This document shows positions 44,266 to 56,591 of a DNA stretch of 64,000 nt, piece by piece. Source of the stretch: Lasiosphaeris hirsuta (taxonomy: Eukaryota; Ascomycota; Sordariomycetes; Sordariales; Lasiosphaeriaceae); NCBI GenBank assembly GCA_030549175.1, contig JAUKUA010000009.1, positions 248,001 to 312,000 of the forward strand, given 5' to 3'. The position numbers were made by a program, and so were the translations under genes. The notes below the pieces were generated by a model. It was not told the origin of the DNA. It ran no database searches and was given only the letters and a program-made list of their open reading frames with translations. Every line of letters begins with the position of its first letter. The first letter of the stretch is position 1.

Positions 44266-44935
44266 TCTTTCAACCGTTTCAAGTTGGTGTTTATGGGTAA
44301 ACCTGGCGTATAAAGTACCACTTGTAGATTGCTGTGCGAAATGACAGTCGTGCTGAGGGGTCATCTCACAACCCCTGACCGGCGGGGCCAGTGACTTTAT
44401 TTATGCATTATTAGCCCAAGGTTGTCTCGGGGATCGAACAGAATGACCCAAGTGTAGCAATGCGCCGCCTTCCTTTTGGAATCCGTACCGGATTGAGGCC
44501 ATGCCACAGAGTGGGAAATTTTTTTTTATGATACGCCCTATTATTGTGATTCAATTGGCAGGATTGCCCTCGGACTGCTGCCTTTGGCGTGGCGGAGGCG
44601 GCACAGCAATCATTTGCGCATCGAAGCTACAACTTTGCAGGCACGGGAATGATGAGTCTGCAGTGCTGAAGCACAATAGGCTAAATACCAATAGCTGCCA
44701 GCACTTGTCTAGCCTAGAAGAGCATGCGTGGGATCGAGTGGAGATCTGAGGCCTCCAGAGAGGTTGTCGCCCCTCGACGATTCGGTACCATCGGGTTGCG
44801 TTGGTGGTACCGCCACCGTGCCTCTGTTAGCCAAGACCGGAATCGAGGCCTCCTGGAATGATGGGATCGGATTTAGGTAATCTGAGGGATAGCAGGAATC
44901 ATTGAACATTTGCATGTTGCCAAAACTTTGGGGCA
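44266..44935. other. Intergenic, no gene recognised
   Basis: Upstream region of the small basic protein; short ORFs without domains. Confidence 0.4.
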
Positions 44936-45380
44936 TACCTACAGCATGCTTCAGATGCGCTTCAAGGAAAAACTTGGCGCGGGCATCGCTATGAGTCTAG
45001 GAACTGTGTACGTGCCCGCTGCTTTCCGCGCTGTCAAGATTCGGGCTGTACCTGTACCCTCTGCCAACTGCTCCACAGCGTTGGCATCATGGCTCTTCTC
45101 AAGACAGCCCACCTGGTGAACCTTGCAACCGGAGATTCCAGAATGGTTTTGTTCTCTCTTCCCACTGTTGTCAGACCTCTACTAACTCTAGCCCAGACGA
45201 CGAAGCAATTCTCAATATCTGGGACTTGGCCGAAGTCTCCATCACCATCATTGCCGCTTCCATCCCTACACTGCGCGTGCTCTTCCGTGATATGTCGTCG
45301 TCGGCGGGCGACAAGTACTATCGACAGGCGAAGCTGGAAGTCTTCCCAAGTCCAAGGACCCCAAGAACTACAGCGTAACC
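44936..45380 (+). pseudogene. Remnant of a PTH11/rhodopsin-like integral membrane protein
   Basis: Two separated pieces match the end of the fungal rhodopsin-like (PTH11-type) fold: LQMRFKEKLGAGIAMSLGTV (about 44945-45005), which resembles the loop and start of helix 6, and SPDDEAILNIWDLAEVSITIIAASIPTLRVLFRDM (from 45190), which resembles helix 7 with its conserved W-x-x-x-E. The pieces are in different frames and the first five helices were not found upstream. A relic is more likely than a spliced gene. Low to moderate confidence. Confidence 0.4.
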
Positions 45381-46782
45381 GTAAGGTAACATCATGTTGG
45401 AGGTGCTGCCCCACCTCGAGGGTAGCGCACACGCCACCTCGCCTGCCTGGCTAGTGCCATGGCCTTAGCGCCATGCCACACCTAGATAGCTGCTGAAGGC
45501 CAGGAAGTTCCTGGCCCGAAACAACAATTCATCACCACTTTTTCCCAATTGCTCTGCTTCACCCACACATCACCCACTTGAGGATGTAGTATCCTCGACT
45601 CCAATGGCAAGATTTTGCGTGTCGACGAGGTCGAGGTCAAGCATGGGCAAGTGGTTGCCGATGAAAAGCAGTACACAGAGGGCGCCTTTAAGATGAAGAG
45701 CATGAGATAGGCGAGCCGTGAAGCTAGTACCAACCCGTTAATAAAATCAATTGATTGAACTACAGAGACTAATGCGTTACTCCGCTTGATCTTGTCCGCA
45801 TTTGACAGCCACAATCAGGTGACCCAACCCGCCATAAACACACCTTCCATATCCATCACTCACCGAGTCCCAAACCAATGAGGAGGTAATATGACTGCGG
45901 CTTCAAGCTTTATCCTTTCTCCTAATAACCGGTACTCACGAATTGGTCGGGACGTCTTCCCAGAAGACCTGTGCAGGAGAGTGGCGTGCATTTGAGCTAG
46001 TTTGGCACGGCACGGGCTGGGTAAGGTGTCGGGAGCAAACCAACCAGCCGGTTCCTACGGAAGCCAAGCATTGAGAGGTTATGAGAAGGTTTTAGGTCTG
46101 CTCGCATTACCCCCGACCACTATTTGGGTCAAAGTACTTACGAAGCTTGATTCCGATACAATACAGTAAATAGTATCTCTTGGCCACCAGGAAGCCGAGA
46201 TGGGTGACTGGAAGGATAGTTGGTTGGCATCCAAAATGGGATCTTGTGCCTCCCGGCGGTGGTTAAAAAGTGGATGCGAGCATGAGACCAGGTAAACCTA
46301 GCTTGATAGCTGAAAGTCTTCGTGCGATATCTCACGCGCTTTGATTACACGTATGAAGCAATATCGGGCGCCAAGCAGCGAGCTACTTGATACACTGCGT
46401 TTCAGCTAATTAGACCCACCACTCGGCTATTGGGACACAGGCCCGTCTAGAAGGTGATGAACTTATATTTGCAATCTCGACGTCCTTGACATAGGGCCCA
46501 ACGTGGCCAGCGACAAGGGTTACATGAACCCGGAAACATTGCTATGGATGACACAGAAGCGCAGATTAGAGACAGTCAGCATTCCTGCAAAGGGCTCGTC
46601 GATATTAACTTCCGGCTGGTTCACATGTATGACAAGCTGTTTGTACCTTTGATACTAGGCATAGATATTTACATAAAAGGCAAATACCTGCGTTGGTCTC
46701 CAGGCTGTCCCTGTGTCTTGTCAGGACACATATCAGCAGAAGAGAGCAGTCAATCGCACTATTCAAGAGTAATATTCTAACC
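45381..46782. other. Intergenic, no gene recognised
   Basis: 1.4 kb. A short readable piece near 45600-45700 (NGKILRVDEVEV and on) might be another relic but is too short to place. Confidence 0.4.
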
Positions 46783-47813
46783 ATGCATTCTCCGGGCGGC
46801 TCTCCTTGGTGGGCCACAGCGGCTTTCCTTCTCTCCATGCTCTTACAGGGTCAGGGTATGGCACGTGCTGACTACGCAAACAAGACGCTTTCACTAGGCG
46901 TTGTGAGTCTTCCGCCCCCCCCTCCCCCCTCCCCCAACTGAGCCAGAGAAGGACTTATTAACGAATTGAGATAGGTCGTTTTCCCCGGATTTGATCCCCT
47001 CGACATATTCGGGCCTCTGGAGCTGTTCTCCGGAGTAAGTTACACGCACAACATGACACTCTCTCTCATCGCGTCCCAAGTCGGGCCCGTCAGCTCCCGC
47101 GTGCCACCACACGTCATGGTCCCAGGAATGCCCCCTCTGGAGGCCGGTCACATGCTCCAACAAAGCATCGTGGCCACTCATTCGTTCCAGTCAGCGCCTA
47201 AGTTAGACATTTTGCTTATCCCGGGAGGGATGGGAAACGTGGCCTTGGAAGAACACGGCGACACTTCCATCGAGGATTTTGTAGCACAGCGCTTCAGCGA
47301 GGTCGACTACCTATTAAGTGTCTGCACGGGATCCTTCAGTCTGGCCAAGGCCGGGGTGCTCGACGGTCGGAGGGCAACGACAAACAAGGCTTCCTGGGGA
47401 TGGGTCACGACCAGGGACTACGGGGTGAATATTACTTGGGTGCCCACGGCACGGTGGGTGGAAGACGGGAAGGTTTGGAGCAGCTCTGGAGTCAGCTCAG
47501 GTGAGTTTGTGAGAAAAAGCCTGCCTGGTATCTGACCGATGATGTGGGAGAAGCAAAAGCTGACCAGAATGTAGGACTTGACATGACCTACGCCTTTTTG
47601 CGGCATCTTTACGGTAGCGATGACGAAGGCCTTACTACCCTAATGTCAACGATCGAATACGCACCACATACAAACCCACACTGGGATCCCTTCGCTGTCG
47701 TGAACAAGGTGGGGCGTAAACGCGAATTCCCACTTCTAAACCTACATGCGGTGCTAATATCGGAGACTAGGTTCCTGGGGCTAACGAAACTGCTGGCCTC
47801 ATCGATTGTGTGA
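46783..47813 (+). CDS. Secreted DJ-1/PfpI-family protein (about 294 aa)
   Basis: Exons 46783-46902, 46975-47500 and 47575-47813 keep phase. The start, MHSPGGSPWWATAAFLLSMLLQGQGMARA, is a signal peptide. The PfpI fold follows: VVFPGFDPLDIFGPLELFSG (41-60), LLIPGGMG (120-127), and the nucleophile elbow LLSVCTGSFSLAKAGVLDGR with Cys157, then ATTNKASWGWV. The layout is that of the isonitrile-hydratase/ThiJ group acting on small molecules in the class I glutamine amidotransferase-like fold. Relatives are normally cytoplasmic, so export is uncommon. The first intron contains a C/T tract rich in C. The last ~20 residues look non-conserved, so the true end may come earlier through another intron. Confidence 0.75.
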
Positions 47814-49620
47814 CAGCAGTTGGATTGTAATCACGGTCGATACTACAAATACACACCGACGGCCTCACCACTTGCGGACTGAGCTTGAGAGTCATTGTAG
47901 CTCAGGGGTACTTATCCTGGTGGTTCATTGGAAAACATGCTCTTGACATGGCATTGGCTGGATATGTGCTCGCCAGGGACGGTGAAAGGCGGCTTGTAAC
48001 AATAGCCTTGTTCCTCTTGTTGGTGTGTGTGGGTTTATTCCGACGTGCGCAACTAACTGCGGCAGTTGGCCTTGGAGGGTCTCTTTAGCGATTTCGCGAG
48101 GTGGGATAACATCGTGGACAAAGACACCGCAGTATCTTGACAAAGGGGCCGCAGCTGGTACCACGTTGGTGTTTCGGGCAAACCCGTCCCTGTCAATAAC
48201 CCTGGCGAGCTCAGTAACGAATATCTCAGCCAGATGGTCAAACGCAGGACGAACAAAGCGAGCAGCTTTGTCCAGCCAAAACCGACGCTGTTCATGTTTG
48301 CAATCCTTTTTGCCCTCTTTCTTTTCTTTTTGGCTCGTACAGTGTCTAAGATGCCCAGGCTGCGGAGCGTGTCACAGTCCCCGAGGTCGATAATCTCGCA
48401 TTGTTCCCATCTCGAGCAGGTTCTAACGGCCAACTGACTGGATGTGGTGTATTGGGGCCAGAATGGCACCTGGGTGTCTCCCTGGGTACCTCGTAAATGG
48501 CTGCGGCAGGATTGGAGAGTGACAAAACCGGGGCCGTCACGTCCCCGTTCTAGCTGCCTACGCCTCTTCCTGTGGTTCAAGATCATGTTGTCAACGTCCC
48601 CGAGCTAAGGCTGCAGCAAGGAAACTATGTTTGAGCATGGGGTTTGTGCCGAGGCCGGCGCTAATGTTGTCGCGGCGTCCCTGTGGTGGGCAGCCGGCGA
48701 AGGTGGTCTGGAAGAACTCTCCCAGCCTGTCGCGCGGCTCGCTTCATGTTTGGTGTCGGCTTCATCGGGGTCGGGGGAGGAGTGGGAGCTGTCGGGGAGC
48801 TGTCGGGGAGAGAGTCGGAGCGAGAATCCGGTTGGATACAGTCAATCAAACTTGTGTGTGTAGTCTGGTCCTATAGCTAAAGAAGGCAGACAGCGGTCAG
48901 CAGGGAGGGCGAAAATGGGCATGATTTCGGCCAAAGAAAGCGCGCCAGGACCAGATTTGGAGGTCAGGTAATACCTTAGAGCTTAGGGTGGGCAGTGTGC
49001 AGCGGGCAGTGTGCAGCGGGCAGTGTGCAGCGGGCAGCGGGCAGCGGGCGTGGGCAGCGGGTAGTGCTGGCCATCGAATTTTCTGTAAGATTGGGTTTCG
49101 GGCGTGAAGACAAAAAGAGTTCGGGGTCAACCATATCACCACCGTGGACAATCGCGAAGAAGTACAATTGCGAGCATGAAATCTTCTCGTTGCGTGATTG
49201 GAGTTGGCGACGCGACTACGGCCCCTGTAAAATCATATGGCGGGGTTGCCCCCAGCTCCAGCTGCCCCACAGCCCCGAAACCACCCCCTCCAAGGATGGA
49301 TGCTGACCGGCGGTAAATGGAAACAATATATTTTCAGGGGGCGGGGGAATACACTTGTCGCAACATGTCCCTATGCCAGGATGGGTGCACTAGACTGACA
49401 CAGGTAGTACTTGCACGGCGTCCAGGACAGAAGTAGCAATACAAATACACAATTGATACTTTCAATGGCTTTCCAGTCCTTCCAGCCACGGTAGTTGTAT
49501 TATACAAAGACACTAGGCGCCCGGCCAGCTGTGCAATTTTCAAATGCAAATAATTGGTTGTGGCACCCTCGGCCCACAGGCAGGCCTAAAATATTTCAGG
49601 CAATACTTCGCGCCGTCCGC
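47814..49620. other. Intergenic with scattered coding traces
   Basis: 1.8 kb. A minus-strand stretch near 48290-48000 reads sensibly for ~90 codons (DKAARFVRPAFDHLAEIF and VVPAAAPLSRYCGVFVHDV) but has no recognised family, start or splice sites; it may be a gene relic. A G-rich tandem repeat lies at 48990-49058. Confidence 0.4.
48990..49058. repeat. G/C-rich 14-base tandem repeat
   Basis: GGGCAGTGTGCAGC occurs three times without gaps (48990-49031), followed by shortened GGGCAGC units. Confidence 0.7.
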
Positions 49621-51802
49621 TCAAATCCTAAGACCAGAGTCAAACTGCTTGAACGGCGAGCTGTTGTAGTAAGTCGTCCACTGGGAACAGATGGGTTCGA
49701 TCGAGTTGAGCGGTACCGTCTGCGGAATGTCCTGGATTCGCTCGACGAACTGGATGCTCAGCCCCTGCGAAACATGCCAAGCAATGTGGCAGTGGAATAA
49801 CCAGGCGCCTGGGTTGTCGCTCCGGAAAGCCACCACAAGCCAACCATTTCCTGGCAGCATTGTCGTGTCGCGGCGGGTCGGGTTGGTAAACTCGAGCGAC
49901 GCCAGGTCCGACGTGCTGAAGCGTCTCGGCGTGATGCTGAAGGGATCTGCCACTGCTGGGGAGCGCCCGAGGATGAGGAAATCATGGCCCTGCGAGACTC
50001 GGTTAGCAACCGGCCCACTGCTCTTTATTAGCGCGCACACGCCGGCCCATCCTTACATGAAGATGCATGGGGTGCGGCAATCCCAGCAGGTTTTCGATGA
50101 CCCAAAAAGACCACTATTGAATACCAGTCAGCGCTGCCACCCTCGCACATCTACATGCCGGTGTCACGTGTGCTCACTTCGTTCACCTGCGGCACTTCGA
50201 AGACGTTGTACCGATCTGGGAAGTTTGTGTCTCCCTTGGCTAGGTACTCCAGGGTGGGCTCGTCCCAGGTGATGTTCATGTCTTGGCCCTGGACCTTCCA
50301 GTACACGCGCTGCTGGCCCTCCCACGTCTGCACCGCAAGGTTGACATCAAGGTCGTTGGCAGCCGTGGCAGTGAACGAGGCTGCAGGCGCGGCGCGAGTG
50401 ACTACGGGCGTGAAGTCGGTCTTGTCCTCGCAGAGGCTATCCGGCGGCGCAGTGCCCGTGACGGTGGGGAGCGCCGTCGAGTTGGCGCCCTCGTACTGGA
50501 AGATGGCGGCCGGGAAAGGAATCTCAGTCACGCCGCAGAGGCCCGAAGCTGCCAGCGTCACGTTGAACCAGTAGTTTCCGACAGACGCATTCGCCTCAAA
50601 GACAACATCATACCGTTGGCCTACCGCGAGGAAGAGACTCGAGGCCGTAAAGGCATTTACCGGCACAAAGTCAGCCTGGATGACAGTGAACTGGTGGTCG
50701 ACTAGCGAAACGGTAAACGTGTGGTCGACCGACGTGTTGATGATGCGGAGTCGGTGGCGCTTGTTGGGCTTCAGCTGAACGCGGTAGTAAGACCCTCCGC
50801 CCTGGGCATTGACATGAGTCCCGTTGAACAGCACGTTTTGCGAGGCAGGCGCGGCTCCGGGGGGCGGTATGAGCGAGTGCTGGATCTCATCGGCAGCTCC
50901 GTAGTACCAGTCCGTGATGGGAAAGACGCCGAGATCCTCGTCATAGGGCAGCGAGGCAGGGCCGTCGATCTGGATGGCGCCCACAATGCCGTTGGCATAC
51001 TGCGATGAGAAATGAGAGTGGTACCTACACCTCGTGTGAGTCAAGCATACCAAATCCGGCCGGGTACAGGCACTATCATACCAGGAGCTGCCGTATTGCT
51101 CGGCCCTGAACGTATACACCTTGCTCGCTCCGGGTGGAATGGGGCATTCCGTGATGCCATTGGCGCCGTCATTGACGTTATTTTGAAATTGTCTCAGCCC
51201 GTGGTAGTGTATCGATGAGCTGCTGGGGGTTAGGCTACGGAGCTGCGATGTGGGTGGTAGGGAAAAAGGAAAAGAGAAGGAAACGAGAAAACAAAGAAAA
51301 GGCCGGAAAAAGAAACTTGCCCGTTAACAAGCAGGTTGTTAGTCACGGTAACTCGGATAGTGTCACCCCAGTCCGCCCTGATCGTGGGACCTGGGAATTG
51401 CCCTATTTTTGGCATCAGCATCCATTTTGTGGTCCCCCGAGGCATCATGATCAGCACCGTTGACAAGCATAGCCTTTTTCTTTAGGAGACCGTCACCGCT
51501 AACCCAGTTGTCATGTTCGGTAAGGACAAAGTTGTACTGAGCTGGGTTAGAACAAAGAGGACACGATCAATGTTGCTCAGATGTCATACATTCCGGACAA
51601 CTCCGGTAGCTGGAAAGTTCTCCTCGTAGTCGGTATTGATGTCAAAGCCAGATGTCCAACAAGCCCGGTTGGTGGGTGTGTTGCAAGTCGGAGCCCTCTT
51701 GGCTAGTCCACCTCTGGATGACAAATCAGCATCCTTAGGTAGGATAGAAGAAGGGACAGCTGCAACGAGGCCAATGATGGAAAGGCAACTGATGATGCGC
51801 AT
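49621..51802 (-). CDS. Ascomycete laccase (multicopper oxidase, 594 aa, seven exons)
   Basis: Exons 51802-51590, 51536-51458, 51402-51321, 51219-51082, 51024-50178, 50113-50057 and 49989-49621 sum to 1785 bases. A signal peptide and propeptide end at Lys35-Arg36, a Kex2 site, before APTCNTPTNRACW. Copper motifs: HYHG (129-132), WYHSHF (172-176), HPMHLHGH (467-474) and HCHIAWH (538-544), with type 1 Cys539 and Leu549 at the axial position. Ascomycete laccases have HWHG in the first motif; here it is HYHG. The C-terminus is DSGLRI, close to the DSGL plug of mature ascomycete laccases. The third intron starts GCAAGT, a GC-AG intron. The secreted enzyme oxidises phenols and may act in lignin attack, pigment formation or detoxification. 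Confidence 0.92.
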
Positions 51803-54800
51803 GATGAAGAGGCGGCGGACTGGAATGAATAAATGAATGAATGAATGAATGGAAGAAAATGTATAAACGAGTGACTGAGAGGTTATAGGATGCTACGCCA
51901 AATGTCCTGCGTCCCAAGGACAAAAATCACTTATCGTGGGCCGTAGGTGGCTTTATACTCGGGAGGGACACGCAATTCCTGCCCTGGTTATCTCATTGGA
52001 GCCTCATCCGTGACAAGTCATCCACGAAGTGTCATTTTACTGCTTACGTTGTCTCCTCCCATGGGCCCTGCCAGATGCCCAGACAATGCTGACCCAACAT
52101 CCGATTCTCGACTCCCAGCAGGGGCAAGATGCGGAACACTCGGGATTCCGTCAGGTATGCGTATTGGCACGCTGCGATTCAGTTGTCTGGGTCGCTTCGG
52201 TCGGCCAGGGCGCCACTTGAACGCCCGCCATGCTTGCGATGTAACGGCTTCTGGGGTAGTGGCTTGAACACAAGGCCCGGGCCGCTCTTTTTGCTTCAAC
52301 GCAAGGATGCAACAGGTGGCTGCATATATCTGTATCGGGCTATAAGACCACGGCCATGGTGATGCCCAGGCGTGGCTCGGACGGCAGAAAGCTTTGACTC
52401 GGGCTCTGTGTGCTTTTGAAGGGAAATTTCAGGTGTCACACTTTCAATAGTTCCACACGAGTCTGCATTAACCCTCAGGTACGACAATCGTAGGTGAGCT
52501 AAGGAAGCTACCTTGCTTTATCTTGGGTACTTGACAGCCTTCGATAAAACTTTGGCAGCCACGCGAGCAGGAGGTATAGACTGGGAATTTGGAGAATGCT
52601 ATATTTGAACAATGGAACCATGCCCCCCTTCTTTGCAACAACACGCCGAACCGTAGGAGTTTTCAAGCGGTAAGGTCATGCAAGTGTACGGGGGACGCAC
52701 GTGTGCCTGCGGAGGGGGGGGGGCAGAAACCTGGTATTCCTCGGAAGCGCAAGGGGCATAAATTCGGGCAAGTATATGTCAACGGTAAAGGTCGACATGG
52801 GAATTGGTAAACGGGATCCGGCATGTTCCTGGATTGGACGACGGTGCTGTGGGGGTCATGACAGAGACCCCCATCTACCTACCTACCTACCTTGGAGAGT
52901 AGCGTATTTTTGCGTGCTATTTTTAAACCCGCGATACGGAGAATAAACAACGTCAGGGGAAGCTTACGTTGAAGAGATTGGAGATCTCGGATGCTTCCAC
53001 GCGTTACAAGGGGTGTCGCCTACAGGCCCTACGGAAATCAATATTTTCAGGAGGCAAGGACCAAATCCAACCCCTGAATAATTGCGTGGTGGTCTGAGGA
53101 AGGCTGGGCTGTGTGCATGGGGTTACAGCCAGTTACATGAGTGAGATTCACTGATGGTAAACTTCAACTTGGAGTGAAGTGAGTAGCGAGCTCAAGACAC
53201 ATTACAACAGGGCAACATTCTATTCGGATCCACGGGGCTGGACGTCCAGGTTCAGCCTACCAACCAGAAGATGCCCCTAATTTGTGCAGATTCTACCATC
53301 ATTCAAGGTCTGGATTGTAATAGAAATATGTTCCACAAGCGGGAAGATCAGCAGCGCAAAGGAGAGATTGCAGATTCAATTTCCGACCAAGACAGCGGGG
53401 GGGAGGGGGGGGGGGAGGGGCGGATGTTTTTCGTTGTTCATTTTTAGTAACACAGCATGATCGCTCCACTCCGGTGCTATACCGCTAGAAAAACAAAAAC
53501 CGAGCATTGAGGTTGCGTATGGGGTTGGCGAGGACAGACCTTGTTCGTCTTCGTTGCATATTTCGATATATGTTACCGGACAAGGAATATCTCGCCTCTG
53601 ACGCGGTTATTGCTGATCAGTGTGTTTGGACTCCGACCGATAGCGACCAATGGAAACAACTTCAGAGGAGCACCTTTTATTAATGCCACTCTTTTGATGA
53701 CTGTTTGCGCTTGCATCGCGACCGAGTAAACTGGAGGACAGGAAGGTTCTTAGATGGTCAACAACCCACCCTGTGTCGGATCCCGTGGGGGTTTCCAGGT
53801 TACGTCGAGCCAAAGTTGGGCAAGGAGCGGCGAAAATCAGAGGCCAGGCAGCCAAGATACGGGTGGCCGAACCGGTGTGGCACGGCACATGCAGCTGAGC
53901 CCGCTGGACGTCGCAGAGAAGATTGTGAAATCAAGGCAGACGCGCACCATGCACACGCGGCCGCCAGTGCCACCACCGCCGTAATGCATCAAGTAGTAGC
54001 GTGCAACCCTAACGGCCGCTTGTAGAACCTCGGGAACAGCTTTGAGAGGAGCTTTGTGATGCCTTCCATTACCTCTGCTCACCTGCACTCAACGAGCAGA
54101 ATTTACGGGCCCTGCAAAAGATTTCGGATGAGCCATCTGAGCTGGCAAGAAGAAGAAATACTACACTGAAGAAGGACCTGGGATGGTGGTACCTGGAGAC
54201 ACGGCCCAGAAATTACCATGTCCTGGACAGGTGATGATCGCCAGGCCGTGCGTTGTTTTGGCGGGCCAAACTTGCGGCATCCAAACGAAGCGAATAGCGA
54301 ATGCGAGATGAGGAGGGTTCGGCTTTGTGCTCATGCCGAGGTGGACAAAAACTTCAGTCTCTCACTATTCAAGGTATTGACGGTATCAAGTGGGCAAGTA
54401 GGTAGGTAGGAACCCATGAAGCTAAGACACATATTATCGTGTGTAGGTAGTTCGTACGGGATGTATGTGTATCGAATCATAGTGAACAGGAGGATAGTCG
54501 GACTAGAGTATCCGAATGCAGGGCTTGAAGAGTAGGTTCAGGTCACTCGTTAGTGACGAATAATTATGAGGCTTCATAATTATACTGGAAAATGTAGCAG
54601 TCCGCTTACTACCTCTGCCTTGACTATGTTATCAATCTTTTGCTCGAAACCCCAGGTTTGGATATTCTCAGAAACCGCACACTCACACCTTGGAGGGACC
54701 CACGAGAAGGAGTTTATGCAGTACATGCCCTGCATGTATGCAGTCGCTGCGAGACCGGTGGCCGCCACGATCCCCGACCATTAAGAAAATCGGCTGGCCA

Positions 54801-54907
54801 GCACTCGTAGACGTGAAAGTGATAGCCGCCCGAGTAGAAGGACAAGCAACACCGACCGGAGCACGCGTATCTCCTCCTGTGCGTGTGGTGATTGGTCCGG
54901 CACATCG
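51803..54907. other. Long gene-free stretch
   Basis: 3.1 kb with no convincing gene. It holds the laccase upstream region (with a GAAT repeat at 51823-51850), a (TACC)n run near 52873-52890 and G runs at 53396-53421. ORFs of up to ~106 codons at 51947 and 53705 have no domain. Confidence 0.45.
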
Positions 54908-56335
54908 TCACTCCAGATAAAACGTCGAGGTTGTTCCTTGTGCACTGGTCCCACCTGTCAATAGCAGAAGACTACCGTCGCTGCTCAGATGAAGATATTG
55001 TCCTTGCATATCCACAGATTCGAATGAGACGCCTGCGGCATCTGCCAGGCCAGCGTGTTGAATGAAACTGGCCTCGCGCGCAAAGCTGCTTGCGCTGCCC
55101 TTTACCTCAAATCGGAACTGGGAGCCCGACCGGCGAAGGAAGGCACCAGGTTTTGCGGCAGACTCGAGACTAACAGAGCTTCCTCCAGCCAACCCAGGAC
55201 TGGCCAAGCGGAATTGGGTCTCGGCCAAGCTGGGAGTGATGGCGTTACTCTGGCTTGACAACTTGTACTGGACATAGCCAGAGTTGTTGAATGATCGTAA
55301 ACGTACCGGGGTAGGGCCTTCCGCAACAGGGACCCCAAAGTCTGGCGTCCCGTTGGCCTTCCAGTACAGCTTCTGCACCCGGGTCCGCCTGTTCGGGTCA
55401 TTGAGAGGGTCGCCCTTGATATCCCGGTATCCGCGGTCGTGGTACACAATGATATCGCTTTGGCCGTCCTCTGAAACTGTGAAGGAGTTGTGTCCAGGGC
55501 CAAATTGCTGTGTGTCCGCATTACTGGCAAATACAGGATTGGGCTCCTTGCTCCAGGAAGCCGGGTCCATGAGATTGGATGACGCCGACGCCGTGAGCAG
55601 GCCCATGCAATAGTTATAGTCGGTTGCGCTGGCCGAGTACGTTAAGAAGACGTTGCCGTTCCTCTGGATTGCCGACGGCCCCTCATTCACCTTGTAACCC
55701 CTTCTTTCCCACGGGAGCGTTGGTCGCGAGATAGCAACCGCTGTTGCCCCAAGCGTCCACGGGTTTTGCAGAGGTGCGAGCATGAGGCTGCTATTTTCGT
55801 CAGACCTCGAAGGCTCCTGCTGAGCCCAAACAAGATAGCGAGTGCCATTGACAACGAAGGTGGAGGCGTCCAGAGAAAAGGTGTCCCAGTTTGTTTTGAT
55901 GATTCCCTTTTCAACCCAGTTGGCGGAAAGAGGATTCGCCCCCGTTCCCTCCAGCACGAATGCTCTGATCCGCCACTGGCCAGACACACCCAGCGCAACA
56001 TATATGTACCACTTCCCATCTATGTAATGAAGCTCGGGTGCCCAAACCTGGCCGCTCCCGACTCCTGACGCCTTCCTCTTCCAGATTGTCGTTTCAGGAG
56101 CGCTTGCTAGGGCCTGGATGCTCTGTGCCCTTCGAAGAACGATCTTGTCAAACTCCGGGACTGTCGCCGTGAAGTAGTACCACCCGTCAGTGTGCTTGTT
56201 GATATGCGGATCGGCACGCTGATTTATGAGCGTGTTGTTGTAGCTCACCGCCGGTGATGCAGACCCTAGAGCGGCCAAGCCAGCCAGAATACCCAAGGCA
56301 GTGGTGGCTAGGGTCTTACGCAGGCTGTAGACCAT
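54908..56335 (-). CDS. GH43 alpha-L-arabinofuranosidase/arabinanase with C-terminal AbfB-like domain (475 aa)
   Basis: Intronless. Signal peptide MVYSLRKTLATTALGILAGLAALGSA, then the five-bladed beta-propeller. GH43 catalytic residues: base Asp42 (QRADPHINKH), pKa-modulating Asp156 (SLDAST) and acid Glu218 (VNEGPSA). Characteristic segments are WAPELHYIDGKWYIY, YLVWAQQ and GPGHNSF. From about residue 350 a second domain follows with the AbfB (CBM42-like) repeats: SVSLESAAKPGAFLRRSG and GVSFESVDMQGQYLHLSSDGS, which bind arabinofuranose side chains. The enzyme removes arabinose from arabinan or arabinoxylan outside the cell. It is divergent from the GH62 gene, and the 634 bases between them carry two AraR-like motifs. 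Confidence 0.92.
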   Translation of the reverse strand: MVYSLRKTLATTALGILAGLAALGSASPAVSYNNTLINQRADPHINKHTDGWYYFTATVPEFDKIVLRRAQSIQALASAPETTIWKRKASGVGSGQVWAPELHYIDGKWYIYVALGVSGQWRIRAFVLEGTGANPLSANWVEKGIIKTNWDTFSLDASTFVVNGTRYLVWAQQEPSRSDENSSLMLAPLQNPWTLGATAVAISRPTLPWERRGYKVNEGPSAIQRNGNVFLTYSASATDYNYCMGLLTASASSNLMDPASWSKEPNPVFASNADTQQFGPGHNSFTVSEDGQSDIIVYHDRGYRDIKGDPLNDPNRRTRVQKLYWKANGTPDFGVPVAEGPTPVRLRSFNNSGYVQYKLSSQSNAITPSLAETQFRLASPGLAGGSSVSLESAAKPGAFLRRSGSQFRFEVKGSASSFAREASFIQHAGLADAAGVSFESVDMQGQYLHLSSDGSLLLLTGGTSAQGTTSTFYLE

Positions 56336-56489
56336 TGCGAGAAGCTGGTTCGCTGCTCAAATGCAATCATGGAACGTGGGTAATTAGATCTTCAGCATCG
56401 ATGTCCTTCTCAGAGTTGGTTCCGGTTCCGTGACGTCTTCTGGGCCAGGCACGTGTACAACGAGTGAGATATACGCCGTTGGGGGGCCC

Positions 56490-56497
56490 CGGTTAAT
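56490..56497 (+). promoter_or_regulatory. AraR-like site CGGTTAAT
   Basis: Matches CGGDTAAW exactly; 161 bases upstream of the GH43 start and 473 upstream of the GH62 start. Confidence 0.35.
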
Positions 56498-56583
56498 TAT
56501 GGCTTATATGTATTTTTTTTGGTCACCCTTTTGCACCTACGGGTATGTCTTCGATTCTTCCTGCCACAATCTATTTGAATGGA

Positions 56584-56591
56584 CGGATAAA
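56584..56591 (+). promoter_or_regulatory. AraR-like site CGGATAAA
   Basis: Matches CGGDTAAW exactly, same orientation as the first site, 87 bases further right. Confidence 0.35.

Noticed and set aside
48025..48586. Overlapping ORFs on both strands around 48.0-48.6 kb
   Set aside because: One minus-strand frame looks protein-like for ~90 codons but has no family, start or splice sites; too weak for a feature of its own.
52018..54088. Several ORFs of 70-106 codons between laccase and GH43
   Set aside because: No domains, no signal peptides and overlapping frames on both strands; chance ORFs in GC-rich DNA.
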